Part shown: in pieces, positions 1 to 9,008 of the stretch | Position numbering within the stretch: position 1 is the stretch's first letter | Layout: each line of letters begins with the position of its first letter | DNA from: Glycomyces algeriensis | GTDB taxonomy: Bacteria; Actinomycetota; Actinomycetes; Mycobacteriales; Micromonosporaceae | DNA length: 58,797 bases | Direction of reading: 5' to 3' | Assembly (NCBI RefSeq): GCF_027622855.1 | Contig: NZ_JAPZVR010000001.1 | Coordinates: forward strand, 511,115-569,911 | Notes under the pieces: model-generated | Database searches by the model: none | Told to the model about the DNA's origin: nothing | The model's input: only the letters and a program-made list of their open reading frames with translations | Program-made: the position numbers and the translations under genes

Positions 1-37
1 CCCGGAATGCGCGCCCCCGGGCCTGATCTGACGGTTC

Positions 38-76
38 GGGCCCCGCGGCCGGAGTTCGCCTCCGGCCGCGGGGCCC
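38..76 (-). terminator. Rho-independent terminator of the mannanase gene
   Basis: A perfect 17-bp inverted repeat (38-54 and 60-76) with a 5-nt loop lies 4 bases beyond the stop codon of the minus-strand mannanase. The stem is almost pure G/C and has no clear U-tract, which is common for actinobacterial terminators. Confidence 0.75.
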
Positions 77-80
77 TCAC

Positions 81-2078
81 TCACTCCGCACGAATATCGT
101 CCACATAGATCGTCCCGGCCGCCGTCGTCCCGCCGTACCCGAGGTACAGGTTGAACGCCGAGATCTCCGCCAGGTGCTCCGCGTCCAGCCGCGCGTCCGC
201 GTGCCCCGTGTCCCAAGGCGCGGGCCGGAAGTCGGCGAACGGCGCGTTCACCTCGGCCCCTGCCGTGTCCGACAGGCCCGTGTTGAACTCGAAGTACGCG
301 CCCTTCGACACGATCTGGATCGTCGCCCCGTTCGTGGAGCCGTCGCCCTTGAGCCACAGCTTCAACGCGCTGAACGCCGTCCAGTCCTGCCCCACCGACC
401 GCCCGATCCCCGTGTACCCGGTGTTCGCGAAGTCGTACGAGTACGCCAGACCGTAAGCGCCCGAAGCCCTGTGATCCGCCGAGAGGGTCGTCGTGTTGGC
501 GTTGACGTGGCTGTACGCCTCGCTCAGCGTCAGGTCGTCACCGGCGTACCCCTCGAAGTCGTCGATCCACCCCACCGGCAGCGGCTCGACCTCGCCGAGG
601 AACACCAGCGCCTCGTCCGTCATCGTGCGCCCGTTCACCTTGGCGCTCACCGACACGGTCACCGTCCGGTTGTCCAGCCAGGACGGATCGATCGACCACT
701 TCCCCGAGTAGAACCCCGCCGAGTCCCGCGTCAGCGTCACCGGCGAACCCCCGTTGATCGAGTACGTCGCCTTCCGCGTCGTCGCGGAGGTCAGGCGCAG
801 CCGGATCGTCGTCTCGGCCGTCGTCACGCGCTGGCGGTCAGTCGGAGTGACCAGATGCAGGAACGGCGCGCTCGGCACCGCGTGCGTGCGCGCGTCGTAC
901 ACCCCGTCCAGGTCGGAGGCGAACAGCGAGTACGGGTCCTCGTAGAACTCCACGAAGTCCGGCTCCAGCGCATGCCCGGGGAACGGCACGTACGCGCGGT
1001 TGGTCCCGCCGAAGTTCGCCCAGGTCAGCATGTGCGACACCCGGCTCGCGGCCGGGTCCGCCTTCAGCGCCGCGAGCAGGTCGGTGAACCAGTCGAGGTT
1101 CCGGCCCTCCTCCCCGGACTCGCCGAACTCCGTGAACGCCGGCACCTTCCCGCGCTCCTCGGCGAGGCCCACGACCATCGCCAGGTCCTTCATGGTGCCC
1201 GCCAGCCACTCCGCCGAGCCAGCCGAGTTGTCGTACGCGTCGTAACCGAGGACGTCCACGAACTCGTCGCCCGGGTACGTCTTCATATAGTTCTGGGGAT
1301 CCCCGCCGAAGCTCGAGTTCGGCGAGTACGAGTACAGGAGGTTGTGCACCTTCTTGGTGTCCCGCAGGTACTCCACGGTGTAGCGGAAGATCTCGATGAA
1401 CTCCGCAGACGTGCAGTGCCCCGCGCCCCACCAGAACCAGCCGCCCGTGTTCTCGTGGAACGGCCGGAACACGATCGGGATCAGCGTGCCGTCGGCCCGC
1501 TTGGCGCCCTTCACCGAGGCCGCGATCCGGTCCAGGAACTCGTTGAAGTCCGCGTGCTTGGGCCCGCCCGGGAGGATCTGGCTCACGACGCGGCCCGTCG
1601 TGTCCCAGAAGTCCCCGCCCGTGACGAAGTTGTACATGTGCGCGCTCAGCACGTTGATCCCGCCGAGCGCGTCCGACTTCTCGAAGGCCCAGCTCATGGC
1701 CTCGATGTTCTCCTCGACGGTGCCGCCGTACACGCCCGGCTTCTGGAACCCGTTGAGGATCAAGGTGTCCCAGCCGAACACGGCCGGGTAGTCGCCCGTT
1801 GTGGCCTCCACGTCGGAGGTCGTCTCGGTGAAGGTGTCGAAGGTGAACCCGTCGGTGAGCGAGTGCTCGTGCCCGAACAGGATGCCCTGGCCCTGCTGGT
1901 CGAGCATGTACTGGAAGAGCGCGCGCGTCTGCGGGGTCGCGCAGTCGTCGACGATCGCGACGCGGCGGGGCCGGCTCGGCGCGGCGCTGGCGGCCGACGG
2001 CATGCCGGCGGCCGCGATTGCGGCGGCGCCGAGGGTGATCACGGCGCGCCGGGGCGCGCGGAATGCGGAGATAGGCAC
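81..2078 (-). CDS. Secreted GH26 beta-mannanase with C-terminal carbohydrate-binding domain
   Basis: This is probably an extracellular endo-beta-1,4-mannanase (665 aa). The GTG at 2078 is chosen because AAAGGAGA lies 6 nt upstream; an in-frame ATG at 2138 has no such site. The N-terminus has an Arg pair (residues 10-11) before a hydrophobic Ala-rich stretch, giving a Tat- or Sec-type signal. The GH26 domain spans about 40-410. RPFHEN (around 205-210, E209) fits the acid/base site and TEFGE (around 316-320, E317) the nucleophile. A beta-sandwich linker follows, then a last ~150 residues resembling CBM11-type sugar-binding domains (DDFEGY start, IYVDDI end). The gene stands alone with its own terminator. 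Mannan is the usual GH26 substrate; exact specificity is inferred. The nearby alpha-galactosidase supports galactomannan. Confidence 0.88.
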   Translation of the reverse strand: MPISAFRAPRRAVITLGAAAIAAAGMPSAASAAPSRPRRVAIVDDCATPQTRALFQYMLDQQGQGILFGHEHSLTDGFTFDTFTETTSDVEATTGDYPAVFGWDTLILNGFQKPGVYGGTVEENIEAMSWAFEKSDALGGINVLSAHMYNFVTGGDFWDTTGRVVSQILPGGPKHADFNEFLDRIAASVKGAKRADGTLIPIVFRPFHENTGGWFWWGAGHCTSAEFIEIFRYTVEYLRDTKKVHNLLYSYSPNSSFGGDPQNYMKTYPGDEFVDVLGYDAYDNSAGSAEWLAGTMKDLAMVVGLAEERGKVPAFTEFGESGEEGRNLDWFTDLLAALKADPAASRVSHMLTWANFGGTNRAYVPFPGHALEPDFVEFYEDPYSLFASDLDGVYDARTHAVPSAPFLHLVTPTDRQRVTTAETTIRLRLTSATTRKATYSINGGSPVTLTRDSAGFYSGKWSIDPSWLDNRTVTVSVSAKVNGRTMTDEALVFLGEVEPLPVGWIDDFEGYAGDDLTLSEAYSHVNANTTTLSADHRASGAYGLAYSYDFANTGYTGIGRSVGQDWTAFSALKLWLKGDGSTNGATIQIVSKGAYFEFNTGLSDTAGAEVNAPFADFRPAPWDTGHADARLDAEHLAEISAFNLYLGYGGTTAAGTIYVDDIRAE

Positions 2079-2157
2079 TTGCGTCTCCTTTGGAACGTAA
2101 GGCCCTCGCGGGAGGGGTTGGATCCGGAATATGGCCATGACCTGGGGTTTCGAATAC

Positions 2158-2169
2158 TGAATCGGTTAA
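2158..2169. promoter_or_regulatory. Possible LacI-type operator upstream of the mannanase
   Basis: TGAATCGGTTAA fits the loose LacI-family pattern T-N-AA-N-CG-N-TT-N-A and lies about 80 nt upstream of the mannanase start. Its half-sites are less symmetric than those in front of the alpha-galactosidase. Control of the mannanase by the LacI regulator at 23481-24494 is therefore only a suggestion. The rest of 2079-2373 holds no gene that I can support. Confidence 0.3.
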
Positions 2170-2373
2170 GCCGACCACAGGATATCCATAGCGATTCGTC
2201 GATGTCAACGGGTGCGGCGCTCCGACCGTGCCGCTTGACCGGTCCGGGCCGGGGCCCGGGGCGCGTGCTGTCCGGGACGGACGCGGACGCCCTCGGCCCC
2301 CGCCTGCGGAGCCGAGATCCCTTAGGATTGTTGGGCATTGACCTCTGTCCACACCTGACCCCGAGGTGCAGCC

Positions 2374-3903
2374 GTGGAACCCGGATCGCTGATCGCCGAC
2401 CGCTACCGACTCGACGCCGCGATCGCCTCCGGTGGGATGGGCACGGTGTGGCGCGGGTTCGACACCCGCCTCAAGCGGGCCGTGGCCGTCAAGATCCTCA
2501 AGTCCGGCTTCGAGCGCGACGAGAACGCCCGCATCCGCTTCGAGCACGAGGCGCACGCGGTGGCCTCCTTGCGCCACAACGGCATCGCCGCCCTCCACGA
2601 CTACGGCGAGACGACCGGCGAGCAGGGCGCGATCCTCTCCTACCTCGTGATGGAGCTGATCGAAGGGCGCTCGCTGACCGAGGCGCTCCTGGACGGCCCG
2701 ATGGACCCGGCCGAGGCCATGCGCCTGTGCGCGCAGGTCGCCGAGGCCCTGCAATCGGCCCACGACGCCGGGATCATCCACCGTGACGTGAAGCCCGCCA
2801 ACATCATCATCGACGGTCGCGGCCGCGCGGTCCTGGTGGACTTCGGCATCGCCCTCTCCGCCGGGCGCACGGCCATCACCGAGACCGGGCTGCTCCTGGG
2901 CACCCTCTACTACGCCTCTCCGGAGCAGCTCGAAGGCCACGAGCTCACCTCGGCCACCGACGTCTACTCGCTCGGCGCGGTCGCGTACGAATGCCTCGCC
3001 GGGACGCCGCCGTTCACCGGCGAGACGGCCGGGACGATCATCAACGGGCACCTGCACCAGCCCCCGCCGCAGTTCCCCGAGACCGTGCCGCCCGCACCCG
3101 CCGCCGCGGTCTTCCAGGCCCTCGCGAAGGGCGCCGAGAACCGCTGGCCCACCGCGGCGGCCTTCGCCGAAGCGAGCCTGCACGCCGCCGCGAACCCGGA
3201 AGCGCCGCATGCCGACCCCGCGCTCTTCGCCCCGGCTCCGAGGCCGGAGTCGCCAACGAGTCCGATTCCCTTCCCGGCTCCGGTCCTGCCGCGCCGCCGC
3301 CCCTCGATGCGCAAGCGGCTCATGGTCATCCTCCCCGCGGCCGCGGTCGCCATCGTGGCCGCCGTCGCGGCCCTGATGCTCTCGCCCTGGCTCAGCGAAG
3401 CCGGAGGCGGCGGGGGAGGGGCGGAGGGCACCTTCGCCGCGCAGGAGTCATCGGCGACCACCGCGGAAGCGCCGGCGGGCACGGGGGCCAGCGCACCCGG
3501 ACCCTCCGCATCGGACACTCCCAGTGCCGCCGCCGACGCGACCGACCGCGAGACCGTCGAGACGGGCGAAGCCGGTGCAGAGGCGACGACCGGCAGCAGC
3601 GGCGGAGGAGGCGGGGGTGGGGGCGACGAGGCCACCGAAGAATCCACTGAGGACGAAGGTGGCCTGATCGACGGCAGCCCGGCGAACCTGCCCGACGTCC
3701 GGGGCGAGTGGTTCACCGAGGCCCGCGACCACCTGGCGTCGGAGGGCTGGACCAACGTCTCCTTCGCCACCGAGTCGACCGACCCCGACAACGGCCAGAC
3801 CGAGTGCAGCGTCCTCTACCAGGACCCCGGCCCGGGCTCCCCGGTCGACTACGACACCCCGATCACGCTCACGTACCTCGAATTCGCCGAGGACAACTGC
3901 TAA
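2374..3903 (+). CDS. Membrane Ser/Thr protein kinase with one PASTA domain
   Basis: This is a PknB-type receptor kinase of 509 aa with a GTG start preceded by GAGGTG. The catalytic domain covers about residues 9-265. It shows the glycine loop (ASGGMGTVW), the lysine in VAVKILK, the catalytic loop HRDVKPAN and the DFG motif (VDFGIA). A Pro-rich juxtamembrane segment leads to a single membrane helix near 313-335. Outside is a long Ser/Thr/Gly/Glu-rich stalk, including a run of glycines, then one PASTA domain (about 440-509) with two cysteines, one at the very C-terminus. PASTA domains usually sense peptidoglycan fragments. Mycobacterial PknB has four, so this sensor is short. The gene stands alone; its downstream flank is the CGGTG repeat. 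Confidence 0.9.
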   Translation: MEPGSLIADRYRLDAAIASGGMGTVWRGFDTRLKRAVAVKILKSGFERDENARIRFEHEAHAVASLRHNGIAALHDYGETTGEQGAILSYLVMELIEGRSLTEALLDGPMDPAEAMRLCAQVAEALQSAHDAGIIHRDVKPANIIIDGRGRAVLVDFGIALSAGRTAITETGLLLGTLYYASPEQLEGHELTSATDVYSLGAVAYECLAGTPPFTGETAGTIINGHLHQPPPQFPETVPPAPAAAVFQALAKGAENRWPTAAAFAEASLHAAANPEAPHADPALFAPAPRPESPTSPIPFPAPVLPRRRPSMRKRLMVILPAAAVAIVAAVAALMLSPWLSEAGGGGGGAEGTFAAQESSATTAEAPAGTGASAPGPSASDTPSAAADATDRETVETGEAGAEATTGSSGGGGGGGGDEATEESTEDEGGLIDGSPANLPDVRGEWFTEARDHLASEGWTNVSFATESTDPDNGQTECSVLYQDPGPGSPVDYDTPITLTYLEFAEDNC

Positions 3904-3955
3904 GGGGCGCAAGCCGATAGGCATGCGCCGCCCGGTTCGGAGGTGCGAGCATCGT

Positions 3956-4085
3956 CGGTGCGGTGCGGTGCGGTGCGGTGCGGTGCGGTGCGGTGCGGTG
4001 CGGTGCGGTGCGGTGCGGTGCGGTGCGGTGCGGTGCGGTGCGGTGCGGTGCGGTGCGGTGCGGTGCGGTGCGGTGCGGTGCGGTG
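3956..4085. repeat. Perfect pentanucleotide microsatellite (CGGTG)x26
   Basis: Twenty-six uninterrupted copies of CGGTG (130 bp) lie between the 3' ends of the kinase gene and the phosphotransferase gene. All reading frames through it stay open and encode simple five-residue repeats (CGAVR on the plus strand), so long ORFs across it are artefacts. It is not self-complementary enough to act as a hairpin. It occupies the position where a convergent terminator would be expected. Confidence 0.98.
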
Positions 4086-4176
4086 ACCGGGAGCCGGACA
4101 CCGTGCCGTTTCCTAGCGGGCGGCGGCCCGGTGCGCGGAGCGCTTGTCGAACGCCGCCGTCCGCTGACTCACCCGC

Positions 4177-5169
4177 TTACTCCGCCGCCGCGACGGTGAT
4201 CGCCAGCTCCCGGTGCGCTTTCGCCATGTCCTCCAGATCCGACCGGAGCCCGGCCAGCCATTCGGGCTCGTCGGCCTCCGGCGTGCCGAGCGCCCGCGCG
4301 ATCCTGACCAGCGAGCAGACGGCGTGCACGCCCGCGAACAACGGCAGGCGCTCGACCTCGTCGTCCTCGAACGCGCGAACGCTCCGGTACCCGGCGATGA
4401 ACGCGTCGACCAGCGCCCGCCGCTCCTCGGCGACGCCGCCGTCCGGGCCCGTGAGGTCGCGGAGGGCATAGGCGACATCGGCGGCGTACCAGGAGCGCGC
4501 GGCCTCGTCGAAGTCGAAGGCTGTCGCCCGGTCGCCCTCCCAGGCGAGGTTGTCCAACTCGAAATCGCCGTGCACGACCCCGAACCCGGCCCGGTCGCGA
4601 GGCAGCGCGGCGACCCGGTCACCAAGGCGCGCTACGGCTTTCACCAGTTCGGCGTCGTCGGGGAACCGCTCGGCCGCTTCGCCGAGCTCGCCGAACGCCT
4701 GCGGCAGCACCGCATCGAAGTTCGCGGCGTCGCGGTGCACCTCCGCGAGCGCGCGGCCCCACGCCTGGGCCCGCTCGGCAGTGAGCTCGTCGGCGTCCGC
4801 CTCCTCACCGGCGGCGGCCTCCACCACCATCGCGTGCATCAGTCCGTGCGCGGTCGGCACGGTGACGGTGAGCCGCCCGGAACCGGCCTTGACCGGCCTG
4901 ACGACCGGTGTGCCCGCGTCGGCGAGGCGGTCCATGAGCGTCGCGACGGCCGCCACCGCCTCGGCGCCCACCAGGCTCTCGGGTACGAACCGCAGGTACC
5001 GCTTCCCGCGCGGATCGGGCAGCACGAACACGTGGGAGGCGCTGGAGCGCCACCAGCGGGCCGTACCGGGCTCGTACCCCCATGCGGCGGCGACCTCGTC
5101 GGCGACGGGGCTGGTCCAGGATTCGGTGACGGTCTGCTTCAGACGGTCGATCGCATTCAATGGCATCAT
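4177..5169 (-). CDS. APH-fold phosphotransferase
   Basis: A cytoplasmic small-molecule kinase-like protein of about 330 aa from the aminoglycoside phosphotransferase superfamily. The catalytic segment reads VVHGDFELDNL, and the Mg-binding segment is AFDFDEAARSW, matching the usual HGD-x(4)-N and D-F-D pattern. The two possible starts are adjacent ATG codons at 5169 and 5166. No strong ribosome-binding site separates them, so the first is used. Longer upstream extension in this frame is the shadow of the divergent gene. Substrate is unknown; these proteins range from antibiotic kinases to homoserine or choline kinases, and nothing nearby settles it. The promoter is shared with the divergent membrane-anchored protein. 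Confidence 0.8.
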   Translation of the reverse strand: MMPLNAIDRLKQTVTESWTSPVADEVAAAWGYEPGTARWWRSSASHVFVLPDPRGKRYLRFVPESLVGAEAVAAVATLMDRLADAGTPVVRPVKAGSGRLTVTVPTAHGLMHAMVVEAAAGEEADADELTAERAQAWGRALAEVHRDAANFDAVLPQAFGELGEAAERFPDDAELVKAVARLGDRVAALPRDRAGFGVVHGDFELDNLAWEGDRATAFDFDEAARSWYAADVAYALRDLTGPDGGVAEERRALVDAFIAGYRSVRAFEDDEVERLPLFAGVHAVCSLVRIARALGTPEADEPEWLAGLRSDLEDMAKAHRELAITVAAAE

Positions 5170-5334
5170 CGCGAGCCAGTCTCGCCCCAGTGGCAGCACG
5201 GAGGCAACTGGTTTCCCAGCCCCTGCTCGCCGTCGTGCAAGCGGTTCCCGCAGCGTCGGTAGTCTCGGTCTGCAAGATCCACATTCCACCGGCGGCTTCG
5301 ACCGCCAGTGGGCATATCGAAGGACGAAACCGGC

Positions 5335-6735
5335 ATGAGTAGACCTTCGCAACCCGCGCCCTCCGAGGAGGAGCGGCAGCCCCGCAAGGCGAACTGGAAG
5401 CGCATCTCCATTGTGGTCGCCGCTGCGGCGGCCCTGTTCGCGGCGACGACCATGGCCACGGCCATGGCGACCGCGCCCTCCGACCCGGCCGCCTCGCCCG
5501 CGGTCGTCGAGTCGGCGAGCAGCGCCACTGAACCCTCCCCGACCACTGAGCCGCCGCCCGACGCAGCCGCACTCGCCGGACCTGAAACGGTCGGCGATTG
5601 CGGCCGGACCCCCAGCAGCACACCGGAAGTCACCATCACCGAGGTCGACACGGGCGGCGTCATCGGATACGGGCAGGAAGGCGACACCGAACCCCTGCCC
5701 ATGGCCATCGCGGCCAGGCCCGGCGGGTCCTGGCTCGCCTGGATCGGCACGGACGACCGGATCCACCTCGGCAAGCTCGACTGCGACGACCGCCTCGAAG
5801 GCGAGCCGATCGCCTTCGAGGGCATCGACCTCCAGGACGTGATCGCCGACGAGGACGGCGTCGTCGTCCTGGTGACCCGCGAAGGCGCATGCGGCGACGG
5901 CCCGCTCTGCGGCGGCGAGTCCAGCCCCTGCAACACGATGCACATGGTGCGCTTCGACAACGAGGGCGACCAGGTCTGGGAGCGCGAGGTCACCAACCTC
6001 GGCGATGGCCTCGACGGCTACGACGACGGCGCGCGGTTCGTCTGGTGGTACCAGCACCACGGCCGGCTCGCGACCGACGGCGAGCATTTCGCGGCCTACT
6101 TCGGCGTCGCCATCACCGTCGCCAACGGCGACTGCGTCGACGTCCACCAGGGCGACCGCATGCAGGTCGTCGACGCGGACGGCGACCTCGTCGACCACCC
6201 CGACGCCTTCGCGACCGGCTGCAGCCACAGCTGGACCACGCGGATCGTCTGGGACCCCGGCGCCGACGAGTTCGCGATGGTCTGCGCCACCGACAACGAA
6301 TGCCGGATCGCCCGGCCCGACCCTTACGAGACCGTCGCCTGGGGCGTCTGCGACGGCACCCTGTTCGGCGGCGACCTCGTCCTGTCGAGCGACGGACCCC
6401 GCTACTGGACCGCGTGGAGCCAGAGCGGCGAGGTGCGCCTGGAGCGATTCTCACCCAGTAATGCGAGCGTCGACACCGGGATCGACGCGTCCCACCCGCA
6501 CCTCGTCTCCTACGGCGAGACGCACATGCTGCTCGCCTGGGAGGACGGCGACGCCATGCGGGCGCAGGTCCTGGGCTCTGGAACCGGCGACACCGTGGGC
6601 GAGTCCTTCGCCATCGACGTGCCCGACCACGACTACCAGGCGTTCAAGGCCTACGACGACGGCAGCGCCGCCTACCCCGCCGCCGGAGACGGCGACACGA
6701 TCCGGATCGCCCGGGTGATGCCGCTCAGCAGTTGA
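5335..6735 (+). CDS. Membrane-anchored extracellular protein of unknown function
   Basis: The product is 466 aa from the ATG at 5335, which has AAGGA upstream; a GTG at 5308 is a weaker alternative. A charged N-terminus (about 1-22) is followed by one hydrophobic helix (RISIVVAAAAALFAATTMA), then a Ser/Pro/Glu linker and a large acidic region of about 400 residues outside the cell. That region contains many Asp/Gly-rich turns and repeated Trp-containing beta segments, as in a beta-propeller, plus several cysteines likely paired in disulfides. I recognise no catalytic motif and no family. It diverges from the phosphotransferase and is followed by the PfkB kinase after a 117-base gap. Confidence 0.75.
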   Translation: MSRPSQPAPSEEERQPRKANWKRISIVVAAAAALFAATTMATAMATAPSDPAASPAVVESASSATEPSPTTEPPPDAAALAGPETVGDCGRTPSSTPEVTITEVDTGGVIGYGQEGDTEPLPMAIAARPGGSWLAWIGTDDRIHLGKLDCDDRLEGEPIAFEGIDLQDVIADEDGVVVLVTREGACGDGPLCGGESSPCNTMHMVRFDNEGDQVWEREVTNLGDGLDGYDDGARFVWWYQHHGRLATDGEHFAAYFGVAITVANGDCVDVHQGDRMQVVDADGDLVDHPDAFATGCSHSWTTRIVWDPGADEFAMVCATDNECRIARPDPYETVAWGVCDGTLFGGDLVLSSDGPRYWTAWSQSGEVRLERFSPSNASVDTGIDASHPHLVSYGETHMLLAWEDGDAMRAQVLGSGTGDTVGESFAIDVPDHDYQAFKAYDDGSAAYPAAGDGDTIRIARVMPLSS

Positions 6736-6852
6736 GACGGACGGTCCCGGATCACTGGATCGGCCGACTCGCGGACCGGCCCGCGACCGCTGTGTCAGGC
6801 TTCGCGTATGGGGGAACGCCGCCCCGTGATCCGGACTGTGGAGGCAGGCAAC

Positions 6853-7758
6853 ATGAGCGTGGTCGTCATCGGAAGCGCGAACCTCGACCTCGTCTACGAG
6901 GTCGAGCGCATCCCCACGCCGGGCGAGACGGTGCTCTCGCGCGGCCTCGCCTCCTTCCCCGGCGGCAAGGGCAACAACCAGGCCATCGCCGCCGCCCGCG
7001 CGGGGGCCGAGACGCGCTTCATCGTCGCGCTGGGCCGCGACGCGGCGGCCGACGCGCTGGCCGCGCAGGCCCGGGACGCGGGGATCATCCTGCTCGACCG
7101 CCGTGTGGACGCCCCGACCGGCACGGCCGTGATCTTCGTGGACCGCAAGGGCGAGAACTCGATCGTGGTCGACTCGGGCGCGAACGCCACGCTCGTGGAC
7201 CTGACCGAGGCCGAGCTGGCCGAGATCGCCGCCGCCGACGTCATGGTCGTGCAGTTGGAGACGCCGCTGGAGACCGTGACCGCCGCGATCCGCGCCGCGC
7301 GGGCCGCGGACACGGTCGTGGTCCTCAACGCCGCCCCGAGCGGGGCCTTCCCCGAGGAGCTGCTGGGCGAGGTCGACATCCTCATCGTGAACGAGCACGA
7401 GGCCGCCGAACTCGCGGGCGAGCCGGCCGGGACGGGCGAGCGGTCGCTCATGTCCGTGCTCACCGCGCACGGCTGCGACGTGGTGATCACCCTCGGCTCT
7501 GACGGCGCGTTCGTCGGAGGCCACGGCACCGAGCCGGTCAAGGTGGCCGCGTTCCCGGTCGAGGTCAAGGACACCACGGGCGCGGGCGACGTGTTCGTGG
7601 GCGCCTTCGCGGCCTCCCTGGACCGCACGGCCGACGAGCGCTCGCTCGTGGCGGCCACCGAGTTCGCGACCGCCGCCTCGGCGATCGCGGTGCAGCGCAA
7701 GGGCGCCGGCCCCTCGATCCCGACCCTGGACGAGATCCGCAGCCTCCTGGACTCCTGA
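6853..7758 (+). CDS. PfkB-family sugar kinase (ribokinase-like)
   Basis: A ribokinase-type kinase of 301 aa. The ATG at 6853 is chosen because GGAGG lies 8 nt upstream; an earlier start at 6808 lacks this. The N-terminus has the sugar-binding signature (GSANLDLVYEVERIPTPGET, then GGKGNNQA). The C-terminus has the ATP and catalytic signature DTTGAGDVFVGAF near residues 240-252, where the Asp is the catalytic base. Ribose is the default substrate. The dgoD-SDR cluster starts at once on the other strand, so it might instead phosphorylate 2-keto-3-deoxygalactonate, giving the third step of that route. Sequence alone does not decide this. It shares a bidirectional terminator with dgoD. Confidence 0.85.
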   Translation: MSVVVIGSANLDLVYEVERIPTPGETVLSRGLASFPGGKGNNQAIAAARAGAETRFIVALGRDAAADALAAQARDAGIILLDRRVDAPTGTAVIFVDRKGENSIVVDSGANATLVDLTEAELAEIAAADVMVVQLETPLETVTAAIRAARAADTVVVLNAAPSGAFPEELLGEVDILIVNEHEAAELAGEPAGTGERSLMSVLTAHGCDVVITLGSDGAFVGGHGTEPVKVAAFPVEVKDTTGAGDVFVGAFAASLDRTADERSLVAATEFATAASAIAVQRKGAGPSIPTLDEIRSLLDS

Positions 7759-7787
7759 CCGCAAAGGCTTCAGGCCGGTTGAACGGC

Positions 7788-7820
7788 AAGGGCTCCCGTC
7801 GCATCGCGGCGGGAGCCCTT
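7788..7820. terminator. Bidirectional terminator between sugar kinase and dgoD
   Basis: A 15-bp stem (7788-7802 with 7806-7820, one G-U pair) and a 3-nt loop, followed by a T-rich stretch on the plus strand, sits between two converging genes. Confidence 0.85.
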
Positions 7821-7831
7821 CTCTTTGCACC

Positions 7832-8977
7832 TCACCACTCGGCGAACGAGCCGTCCTTCAGGCGCCAGATCTCGTTGCGCCACCGGTGCGGGTCTTCGGC
7901 GGCCTTGCGCACCGCCGCCTCGTCGATCTCGATGCCCAGGCCCGGCCCGGTGGGCCGCTCGACGTACCCGTCCGTGAACGCGAACACCGCCGGGTCTACG
8001 AGGTAGTCGAGCAGGTCGTTGTCCCGGTTGTAGTGGATGCCGAGGCTCTGCTCCTGGATGAGGAAGTTCGGCGACGCGAAGTCCACCTGCAGGCTCGCGG
8101 CGAGCGCGATCGGCCCGAGCGGGCAGTGCGGGGCCAGCGCGACGTCGTACGCCTCGGCCATGGCCGCGATGCGCCGCACCTCGGAGATGCCGCCCGCGTG
8201 CGAGAGGTCCGGCTGCGCGACCGCGATGCCGGTGGAGAGCACGTCCCGGTAGTCCCAGCGCGAGTAGAGCCGCTCGCCGGTGGCGAGCGGGATCGAGGTG
8301 CCCGCGGTGACCGCTCCCAGGTCGCGGGAGAACTCGGGGAGGACCGCCTCCTCGACGAACAGCGGGAACAGCGGTTCGAGGAGGGGGAGGACGCGGCGCG
8401 CCATGGCGGTCGAGAAGCGGCCGTGGAAATCGATCGCGAAGTCGAAGTCGTCGCCCACAGCGGCGCGGAGCTCCGTGAACTGGTCGACGACGCGGTGCAC
8501 CTGCGCGGCGGTCTCGATGTGCCCGATCTGCGCGGAGGCGTTGCACTTGACGGCGTCGAAGCCGTTCTCCTTGGCGCGCAAGGCGTCCTCGGCGAGGGCC
8601 TGGGCGGAGTCGCCGCCGATCCAGGTGTAGACGCGGGCGGTGTCGCGCACGGCGCCGCCGAGCAGCTCGTAGACGGGCACGCCGAGGGCCTTGCCCTTGA
8701 GGTCCCACAGGGCCTGGTCGATGCCGGCGACGGCGCTGGAGAGCACCGGTCCGCCCCGGTAGAAGCCGCCCTTGGTCATGACCTGCCAGTGGTCCTCGAT
8801 GCGGGTGGCGTCCGCGCCGATGAGGCGGTCGGCGAGGGCTTCGACGACGCTGGCGACGGCTTCGGCGCGCCCCTCGACGATCGGCTCGCCCCAGCCGACG
8901 AGGCCGTCGTCGGTTTCGACGCGTACGAAGAGCCAGCGGGGCCGGACGAAGAAGGTCTCGATTCTGGCGATGTTCAA
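7832..8977 (-). CDS. dgoD: D-galactonate dehydratase (enolase superfamily)
   Basis: This converts D-galactonate to 2-keto-3-deoxygalactonate. The 381-aa protein can be followed along its whole length against the E. coli DgoD pattern: WGEP and EGRA near the start, then FYRGGP, GIDQALWD, IDFHGR, ATGERL, QPDLSHAGG, LAPHCPLGP and QEQS-GIHYN, ending in a final AEW. Ligands of the essential Mg and the catalytic His of the barrel are in place. The start is an unusual TTG at 8977 with GAGG 5 nt upstream; no ATG or GTG fits the known N-terminus. It is last in a minus-strand set with the SDR and ROK genes and is probably co-transcribed with them. Confidence 0.9.
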   Translation of the reverse strand: MNIARIETFFVRPRWLFVRVETDDGLVGWGEPIVEGRAEAVASVVEALADRLIGADATRIEDHWQVMTKGGFYRGGPVLSSAVAGIDQALWDLKGKALGVPVYELLGGAVRDTARVYTWIGGDSAQALAEDALRAKENGFDAVKCNASAQIGHIETAAQVHRVVDQFTELRAAVGDDFDFAIDFHGRFSTAMARRVLPLLEPLFPLFVEEAVLPEFSRDLGAVTAGTSIPLATGERLYSRWDYRDVLSTGIAVAQPDLSHAGGISEVRRIAAMAEAYDVALAPHCPLGPIALAASLQVDFASPNFLIQEQSLGIHYNRDNDLLDYLVDPAVFAFTDGYVERPTGPGLGIEIDEAAVRKAAEDPHRWRNEIWRLKDGSFAEW

Positions 8978-9008
8978 GGGAACCTCTATCTCTTGTGGAG
9001 CTGCGGGG

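Noticed and set aside
174..2786. Very long Arg/Val-rich ORFs opposite real genes (also at 838-3210, 43003-46854, 53652-56465)
   Set aside because: They are antisense or out-of-frame shadows in high-GC DNA, with Arg/Ala/Pro/His-rich translation and recognisable proteins on the other strand.
3448..4471. Long ORFs across the CGGTG tract on both strands
   Set aside because: A 5-bp repeat without stop codons keeps all frames open; the product is only CGAVR or PHRTA repeats and the codon pattern outside the tract is wrong.
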